A stretch of 64,000 bases of DNA from SZUA-36 sp963727635 (lineage in GTDB: Bacteria; Pseudomonadota; Gammaproteobacteria; Xanthomonadales; SZUA-36). The notes beneath the pieces were generated by a model. It was not told the DNA's origin. It saw only the letters and a list, made by a program, of their open reading frames with translations, and did not search any database. The stretch is taken from assembly GCA_963727635.1 (NCBI GenBank), contig CAVSHP010000015.1:1-64000 (forward strand), written 5' to 3'. The position numbers and the translations under genes are program-made. This document shows, piece by piece, positions 57,875-64,000 of the stretch (position 1 is its first letter; every line of letters starts with the position of its first letter).

Positions 57875-59606
57875 CTAATTACTCGCAGTTTTACCCGCGG
57901 TTTTAAATGTCATGCTGTTGTCAATTTGCAGCCCATCGGGTTCAGACGCACATCCACGCGGGAGTGGCCAAGCATATCCGTGTAAACTTTCTTCATCGCT
58001 TCGGAAAATTCGTATGATCCCCGCTTGCTCTTCATCGCTATCGAAGTGGAACTGGTCGGCTAAAGCCGCCTGGATTTCCACTGTTTGCCATATCATAAGA
58101 GACTGAGAAAACGTACCATCGTCCTGTGATTTAGCCGTCATGAAGCCGCCAGGTCCTTGACGTGTTGTTCACCTATCGATACGCCTATGGCGTTTTTCCC
58201 CATCAGGGCGAAAACATCGAGCCCCTCGCATGCGTCATATCCGATGGAATCCTGACCGGTTCGGTCTGGTTGGCCAAATCGAGGTTTTCGAATCCGGGCA
58301 CCATCATGCTCGCCATACCGACAAACATTTCAGGTTTATCGACATGCAGCGCCAGCAGGCCCTCGCCCTGGGTAAAGGCCTTGGCCGGGTCATAATCATT
58401 GATCATGACACGTACACCCATCAGGTTGTTGATCATCGGCGGCATCGGGACATTGAGTTGTGTCACAAGCCGCGCTGCCTGGTCATTGATATCTTGCAGG
58501 CGCGTGCATTGATACGGGCTCGCCGCCAGGGCAGTGGCTTTTTCAAGTACGAACTCGCGCAATTTGCCGACTTTTATCGCCAGCGATGCGGACAGCAGAT
58601 AGTTGCCGTCAGTGGCAGACGGAATATCGGACACCAGCGCGGCAAGACTGCCGGCGAGCGATTTTCAATTTCCAGGTCATAACGCATGGCTATTTCATTG
58701 GCGGTCACGCGGGTGGTGCCGGCCGTCATACGCGGTGTTTTGGCGATGATGGACTTCAACTCCGCAACACAGACGGCGTCGAGCCCATCCAGTCCGGTCG
58801 TCAATCAGGTCCCAGCAAGCCACGGGTGTAACTGTCCGGGTTCAAAATTTCATCAGCCAGTTTCTGAATATCCAGGATGCCCGATCCGTAAGCGGTATAA
58901 CCTTTGGCTTTGTTCATAACGCCCAGGATATTGCTGGACGCCATGCTTTGGGCAGGCATTTCCTGGCCAAGGAATGCTGCCAGCAGGCTGTCTTCAGCCT
59001 TGACGGGAAACACGCTCAGCAGCCAGTTGCTGGTCAAGAATCGCAATGTACACGGCGACCGGCATATCCTCTTCTGCAATACGCCAGTACGTGGTGCCAT
59101 TGAGTTCTTTGACCGGTAGCTGGTAACCCATTTTCGTTTCAATGCGGCCAATCGCATTGCGCATTTCCTGTGCATCACTCAAGCCAATCCGGAAAACCGG
59201 AAAAATACCCTTTGCATAAAAGGCGTAGTGGGCTTGCAGGGATATACCCACTTTATTCAGGCTCTCCGTGCTCAGGGTGCCACCCAACTCGTCGAGAACC
59301 GCCGCTGCCAACCGGGCGGCCTGGTCACCCTCATGTTCACCCGCCTGGTAATCGGCCTGGAACTGGCTGATCTGTTTCGATAAGACATCCAGCACCGGCT
59401 GAAAGCGTTTTACATAAACATCAGTGATCGCTTCTGGCACAGTTTCAATATCGGCAAATACATAGGCCGTATCGGCTGGAACATAGGCGAGCAGCGGGTT
59501 GGCTGTTTTTCTTAACGGTGACGGCCGTTTCTTCCGCGTCCTTGTTACACGCTGTCAATAACAGCGCTGACGCCAGGATAAATACAATTGTTCGGCTAAA
59601 TTTCAT
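57875..59606 (-). CDS. Large lipoprotein of unknown function (frameshifted)
   Basis: A lipid-anchored protein of about 575 residues. The signal MKFSRTIVFILASALLLTAC has the lipobox LLTAC. Parts in several frames follow: LLAYVPADTAYVFADIE, AITDVYVKRFQPVLDVL, AAAVLDELGGTLSTESLNK, AYGSGILDIQKLADEIL, NYLLSASLAIKVGKLREF and RVMINDYDPAKAFTQG. It ends with LQIDNSMTFKTAGKTASN. Shifts lie near 59510, 59020, 58810, 58640, 58210 and 58140. Most of the protein is one large periplasmic or surface domain without a family I can name. It has its own promoter and shares a terminator region with amn. A periplasmic or cell-envelope role is all that can be said. Confidence 0.7.
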
Positions 59607-59642
59607 GGTCTGGATGTCCTGTAATAATGATCATGTATAGGT

Positions 59643-59671
59643 GTTATACCACAGTACAACACTAAAGACAA
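59643..59671 (-). promoter_or_regulatory. Sigma-70 promoter of the large lipoprotein gene
   Basis: On the minus strand TTGTCT (59671-59666) and TATAAC (59648-59643) are separated by 17 bases, close to consensus. Transcription would start about 30 bases before the ATG at 59606. An AGGAC lies 9 bases before that ATG. Confidence 0.65.
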
Positions 59672-59865
59672 TAATTTTGTAATAATAATCGGCTTTTTCG
59701 CATGGCTGAGCCCGCCATAACGGATCTCTCAGCCTAAAGAAAATGCGACTCGCTGACCGCCGGATACGCGGGATAGCGGTAGTTTTTTTCGATCTGCCAG
59801 GGGAGAAAGGGGTGACCGGCGTCTGAATATCTTGTATGGCTTTGTGAAAGATATTCAACAAACAA

Positions 59866-59889
59866 CCCCCAATGCTTGCGCATTGGGGG
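59866..59889. terminator. Intrinsic terminator after pntB
   Basis: A 10-bp perfect stem CCCCCAATGC/GCATTGGGGG with a TTGC loop, 27 bases past the pntB stop on the minus strand. The T run is best on the plus strand (GTTTTTC) and weaker on the minus strand (TTGTTTGTT). The rest of the 310-base gap to the lipoprotein start shows only that gene's promoter. Confidence 0.8.
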
Positions 59890-59915
59890 TTTTTCAAAAC
59901 GGATCTGAAAACAGC

Positions 59916-61327
59916 TTAGAGCGACTTGTACACCTTTTCCAGGGTATCCTTGGCATCACCGAACAACATGCGGGTGTTATCGAGGAAGAACAGCGGGTTT
60001 TGCACACCCGCGTAACCGGTGGCCATGCTGCGTTTGAGCACGATGGAAATCTTGCCCTTCCAGCATTCGAGCACCGGCATGCCGCCAATCGGGCCGTCAG
60101 GATCGGTCAGTGCCGAAGGATTGACGATATCGTTGGCGCCGATGACGACGGACACATCGACTTCCGGAAAGTCATCATTGATCTCGTCCATTTCAAAGAC
60201 GATATCGTAGGGAACCTTGGCCTCGGCCAGCAATACGTTCATGTGGCCTGGCATGCGTCCGGCAACCGGGTGAATGCCAAAACGGACATTGACGCCCTTT
60301 TCACGCAGGGTCTTGGTGATTTCAAAAACAATATGCTGGGCCTGGGCAACCGCCATACCGTAACCGGGAATGATCATGACTTCCTTGGCATCGCTGAGCA
60401 GTTCGGCCGTTTCCTCGGCGTCTGATCGGCGACGACTTCACCCTGATCTTCGCCACGCTGCCGCCACGGTTCCTTCACCGGTGCCAAAGCCACCGGCAAT
60501 CACGGCGAGGAACTTGCGGTTCATCGCACGGCACATGATGTAACTGAGGATCGCGCCGCTGGAACCGACCAGCGCGCCGGTCACGATCAGCAGGTCGTTG
60601 CCGAGCATGAAACCAGTGGCTGCCGCCGCCCAACCCGAGTAGCTGTTGAGCATGGATACCACGACCGGCATGTCCGCTCCGCCGATGGCCATGACCATAT
60701 GGATACCAAACACCAGCGCGATGACGGTCATGATGATCAGCGGTTGCATGCCGCCACCGGCCGCGGACTGCAGTACAAACTGGTATCCAAACCAGACGGC
60801 GGCGAGCAGCAGGGCAAGGTTCAGCCAGTGCCGTGCCGGCAGGGTCAGCGGTTTGCCGCCGATACGTCCGGACAACTTGCCAAAGGCGATGACGGAACCT
60901 GAAAACGTCACTGCGCCGATCAGGATGCCGAGATAGGTTTCGATGTCATGAATGGTCAGTTCGACACCCGAGATAATGCGTCAGCCGGCCCGGGTCCATG
61001 AAATTGGCGAAACCGACGGCCACCGCGGCGGCGCCCACCAGGCTGTGCAGGATGGCGACAAGTTCCGGCATCTGGGTCATCTGTACGCGGCGCGCGGCAA
61101 TAAGGCCGATGGTGCCACCGATCACCAGCGCTAAAGTAAATAGCCGTAGTCATCCGCGCTGACGCTGGTCCGAGTATCGTCGCGACCAGGGCGATCGTCA
61201 TACCGATGACGCCATACCAGTTGCCCCGCCTGGCGGTTTCCTGGTTGGAAAGCCCGCCAAGCGCGAGGATGAAAAGGATGGTCGCAATGATATACGACAT
61301 CGCAATAATTCCAGTGTTGGTAATCAT
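59916..61327 (-). CDS. pntB: NAD(P) transhydrogenase subunit beta (frameshifted)
   Basis: Membrane and NADP(H)-binding subunit of the proton-translocating transhydrogenase, about 470 residues. The N-terminal helices begin IIATILFILALGGLSNQETA and continue, after a shift near 61140, with GTIGLIAARRVQMTQMPELV and LHSLVGAAAVAVGFANFMDP. FSGSVIAFGKLSGRIGGKPL follows a shift near 60950. The NADP domain has VIIPGYGMAVAQAQH, VRFGIHPVAGRMPGHMNVLLAEA and a C-terminal LFGDAKDTLEKVYKSL. A further shift lies near 60440. The start is ATG 61327, 8 bases after the pntA stop, with GTGAGGA as ribosome-binding sequence. It works with PntA to make NADPH from NADH. Confidence 0.92.
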
Positions 61328-61335
61328 GACAGTCC

Positions 61336-62866
61336 TCACTTCCTGAACATTTCAAGCATGCGGCGGGTGACAGCAAAACCACCGAAGATGTTGATACTGG
61401 CTACGGCCGCGGTTCCGATCGCGATCCACTTGATCACTTCAGCTGTCGGAACTGATCTGCAGCAGCGCACCGATAATGATGATGCTCGAAATCGCATTGG
61501 TCACGCTCATCAGACGGTGTATGCAGGGCGGCCGTGACATTCCAGATCACCATGTAGCCGACAAAGCAGGCCAGCACGAACACGGTGAAATGCGCCATGA
61601 ATGAGGCCGGTGCAACCGCGCCCAGTCCCAGCAGCCCGAGGCCGGCGAGGACCATGCCGATGATCGGTCCCCAGACGGATGGTTTTTTCTTTCGGCCACT
61701 GGTGCCGGTGCCGGCTTTGGCTTGGGCTTGGCCACGGAAAGCTTTGGCGCCGGTGGCGGCCAGGTGGTTTTACCGTCCTTGCAGACGGTGGCGCCGCGAA
61801 TCACCTCGTCTTCCATGTCGACCACGATCTGGCCGTCTTTCTCCGGTGTCAGGTCGGTCAACAGGTGACGCAGGTTGGTGGCGTATAACTGGCTGGACTG
61901 GGATGCCAGGCGGCTGGGCAGATCCGTGTAACCGATCAGGGTGACACCTTCGTGCGTGGCAATTCCGCCGGGTTCGGTCAATTCGCAGTTGCCACCCTGT
62001 TCCGCGGCCAGGTCGACGATCACGCTGCCGTCCCTCATGGACTCGACCATCTCTGTCGTGATCAGGCGTGGTGCCGGCTTGCCGGGAATCAGCGCGGTCG
62101 TGATGATGATATCCACGTCTTTTGCCTGTTCGGCAAACAGGGCCATCTCGGCCTTGATGAATTCATCACTCATGACCTTGGCGTAACCGCCTTCACCCGA
62201 GCCGTCCTCGTCTGCAAAATCCAGCATCAGGAATTCGGCGCCCATGCTCTCGATCTGCTCCTTGACTTCGGGGCGGGTATCGAAGGAACGTACGATGGCG
62301 CCCATGCTTTGCGCGGCGCCAATGGCGGCCAGACCGGCAACACCCGCGCCGATGACCAGCACCTTGGCCGGCGGTACCTTGCCGGCAGCAGTGATCTGAC
62401 CGGTGAAAAACCGTCCGAAATGCTGTGCAGCTTCGACCACGGCCCGGTAGCCCGCGATATTCGCCATCGAACTCAGCGCATCCATTTTCTGCGCGCGCGA
62501 AATGCGTGGAATACTGTCCATGGCCATCGCCGTGACACCCTGGCTGGTCAGTTTGTCCAGCAGTTCAGGATTTTGCGCAGGCCACAGGAAACTGATCAGT
62601 GTCTGGCCCTTTTTCAGGAGTGCGGTCTCTTCGTCAGATGGACCACGTACTTTCATCACGATGTCCGAATCGCGCCAGATTTCTTCTGCAGTGGCGATTG
62701 AGCATCCGACGGCTGCATAACTCGCGTCGGAAAAATTGGCAGCGGCACCCGCATTGGATTCAACCGCTACATCAAAACCCAATTTCATTAACTGGGCGGA
62801 TACTTCTGGGGTGGTGGCTACGCGCTTTTCACCCGCGAATATCTCCCTCGGTACACCGATTCTCAT
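61336..62866 (-). CDS. pntA: NAD(P) transhydrogenase subunit alpha (frameshifted)
   Basis: Fused alpha subunit of about 508 residues, as in E. coli. The NAD(H)-binding domain is intact: MRIGVPREIFAGEKRVA, MDSIPRISRAQKMDALSS, VLVIGAGVAGLAAIGAA and MVESMRDGSVIVDLAAEQGG. A Pro/Lys-rich linker (VAKPKPKPAPAPVAE) leads to the membrane part: IIGMVLAGLGLLGLGAVAP, FTVFVLACFVGYMVIWNVT and, in a third frame, TNAISSIIIIGALLQIS. The C-terminus INIFGGFAVTRRMLEMFRK ends at 61336. Shifts are near 61680, 61515 and 61440. pntA precedes pntB in the operon. Confidence 0.94.
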
Positions 62867-63069
62867 AAAAAATCTCCGGATGATTTGCCTTTTAAAGCCT
62901 GGGTTACGTCAATCAATGATCTCTATTTTTCAGTTTTATTCAGCCCGTCAGCAAAAACCGGCCGGCTGAAAATTCAAGTTGAGGGCGAGTATACCGACAA
63001 AAACCGCTATTTCTACGATCTAAGTCAATAATTTCGCATTGAATACAAATTTTTGTGATTGAACAGGGC

Positions 63070-63729
63070 CTAGCTGAATTGCTTGCGCAATGCTTCCAGT
63101 CTTTCCAGCGTGCCTATATCGTGCCAGGCACCCGTATAAATTTCGCCGGTCACCTGATGTCTCGCCATCGCTGCCTGTAGCATCGGCACCACTGAGAAGT
63201 TGCCATCGCCCGCCGGCTCGAAAAAGCGCGGGTGGTATACGCTGATGCCGCTGAAAGTGTAACGTGGTTGACCTTCGGCAATGACATAGCCACCGTGCAG
63301 TACAAAATCCCCGTTCGGGTTATGCGCTGGATTGGCCACCATCACCAGGTGGGCATGGTCGCATTTGATCGCGCGCAATCTCGCCAGCGGATAAGTCGTG
63401 AATACATCGCCGTTGATCACGGCAAACGGGGCATCACCCAGCATCGGCAAGGCCTGTTTGATCCCGCCCCCGGTACCCAGTGCGCCGGGTGGTTCGGCCG
63501 AGTAATGGATGTTCAATCCCCAACTGGAACCATCGCCTAGTGTGCCGCTTATCTGCTCACCGAGGTGGGACAGGTTGATGACGACTTCCCTGAACCCTGC
63601 CGCCGCGAGACCCGTCAAGTGATGCTCGATCAATGATCTGCCGCCAACCTCCAACAGGGGCTTGGGTCTTGTGTCCGTCAACGGCCGCAGGCGCTCGCCG
63701 CGTCCGGCGGCCAGGATCATGGCGCGCAT
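63070..63729 (-). CDS. murU: N-acetylmuramate-1-phosphate uridylyltransferase MurU
   Basis: Nucleotidyltransferase of 219 residues in cell-wall recycling; MurU makes UDP-MurNAc from MurNAc 1-phosphate. The signature is MRAMILAAGRGERLRPLTDTRPKPLLEVGG (cited here as AAGRGERLRPLTD), with LGTGGGIKQALPML and FAVINGDVFTTYP, the metal-binding Asp. The length is that of Pseudomonas MurU, shorter than glucose-1-phosphate thymidylyltransferases. The gene overlaps the end of an amgK-like gene by 13 bases, the arrangement known in Pseudomonas, which supports MurU over a mannose-1-phosphate guanylyltransferase. The frame is intact. Confidence 0.9.
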   Translation of the reverse strand: MRAMILAAGRGERLRPLTDTRPKPLLEVGGRSLIEHHLTGLAAAGFREVVINLSHLGEQISGTLGDGSSWGLNIHYSAEPPGALGTGGGIKQALPMLGDAPFAVINGDVFTTYPLARLRAIKCDHAHLVMVANPAHNPNGDFVLHGGYVIAEGQPRYTFSGISVYHPRFFEPAGDGNFSVVPMLQAAMARHQVTGEIYTGAWHDIGTLERLEALRKQFS

Positions 63730-64000
63730 TCTGGTTGCTCCAGGAATTCCAGGATATCTGCAAACTCGGGGTAAAGACGCAAGGTGCCGGTAAGATAGCC
63801 GTAAAAACGCGGGATCATTTCCAGGTAACCCCTCTTTCCGTCGCGGTAGTGGAGGCGGGCGAAAATACCGACAATCTTGAAATTGCGTTGCAATCCCATC
63901 AGGTCACAGTAACGCCGCCAGCGGGCGGGTTCTATATCGAGACGGAATTTCAGCCGGATTTCTTCCATCCAGTCTTCGATCCTGGCCCGTGGCCAGGCGA
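63717..64000 (-). CDS. amgK: Sugar kinase AmgK, C-terminal part (runs off the window)
   Basis: Only the last ~94 residues lie in the window, from AWPRARIEDWMEEIRLKF through RWRRYCDLMGLQRNFKIVG, GIFARLHYRDGKRGYL and PRFYGYLTGTLRLYPEF to the stop. This is the C-terminal end of the aminoglycoside-phosphotransferase-fold family that includes AmgK, which phosphorylates MurNAc and GlcNAc at the anomeric position. The kinase motifs lie outside. The following murU gene supports the assignment. Confidence 0.82.
   Translation of the reverse strand, partial: AWPRARIEDWMEEIRLKFRLDIEPARWRRYCDLMGLQRNFKIVGIFARLHYRDGKRGYLEMIPRFYGYLTGTLRLYPEFADILEFLEQPECAP

Noticed and set aside
1..64000. CRISPR arrays
   Set aside because: No series of short direct repeats with unique spacers was seen; the repeated sequences here are dispersed palindromic elements without spacer periodicity.

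Overview
The window comes from a gammaproteobacterium, probably an uncultured one. Three gene neighbourhoods are typical of that class: kdsD-kdsC-lptC-lptA-lptB-rpoN-hpf-ptsN-rapZ, purN-purM with DUF2066-perM-hda, and hrpA next to relA. MurU and AmgK (muropeptide recycling) at the right edge agree. I cannot place it below class. Many single-copy housekeeping genes are split by one-base frameshifts (hrpA, mrcB, a DinG-family helicase, purM, purN, kdsC, kdsD, lptB, pntA, pntB, ibaG). Their conserved motifs survive in order in alternating frames, so I read most breaks as sequencing indels and annotate each locus as one gene.

Layout. 1-2.6 kb: an AT-richer accessory edge with two copies of a lipase-like toxin C-terminal module and two small lipoproteins. 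2.7-10.1 kb: ltaE, hrpA, relA. 10.6-15.1 kb: a giant multi-domain glycosyltransferase. 15.3-20.8 kb: mrcB (PBP1b), a TPR lipoprotein, a DinG/YoaA helicase, tsaB. 21.9-26.2 kb: fatty acyl-AMP/ACP ligase, NAD-dependent epimerase, acyl carrier protein and serine-palmitoyltransferase-like alpha-oxoamine synthase, the gene set known for bacterial ceramide synthesis in Caulobacter. 27-39.5 kb: a Tam41-like nucleotidyltransferase, metallophosphatase, LptG, LptF, an extra LptA-like protein, a TonB receptor, a LicC-like nucleotidyltransferase, a GMC-type oxidoreductase, a second NTP transferase and a candidate bacterial ceramide synthase. 39.6-51.8 kb: another two-domain glycosyltransferase, mgtE, then the rapZ-ptsN-hpf-rpoN-lptBAC-kdsCD-caxA block. 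52-57.8 kb: ibaG, purN, purM, DUF2066, perM, hda and a short-type AMP nucleosidase. 57.9-64 kb: a large lipoprotein, pntB, pntA, murU, amgK (partial).

The most interesting content is the 21.9-39.5 kb interval. It can be read as a sphingolipid island: acyl activation, serine condensation, N-acylation and ketone reduction, with neighbouring nucleotidyltransferases and a phosphatase that could build a head group, and an LptF/LptG/LptA-like set beside it although the canonical lptCAB is at 47-49 kb. Head-group and export roles are inference.

The window also holds three copies of a ~540-bp non-coding composite repeat built of two ~200-bp modules, each bounded by inverted repeats and filled with palindromes. 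Every copy lies between convergent genes. One copy is interrupted by a 160-bp element with perfect 21-bp terminal inverted repeats, and the same termini recur as a 145-bp element whose end contains the rapZ start codon. PtsN carries Arg where the phosphorylatable His is expected.
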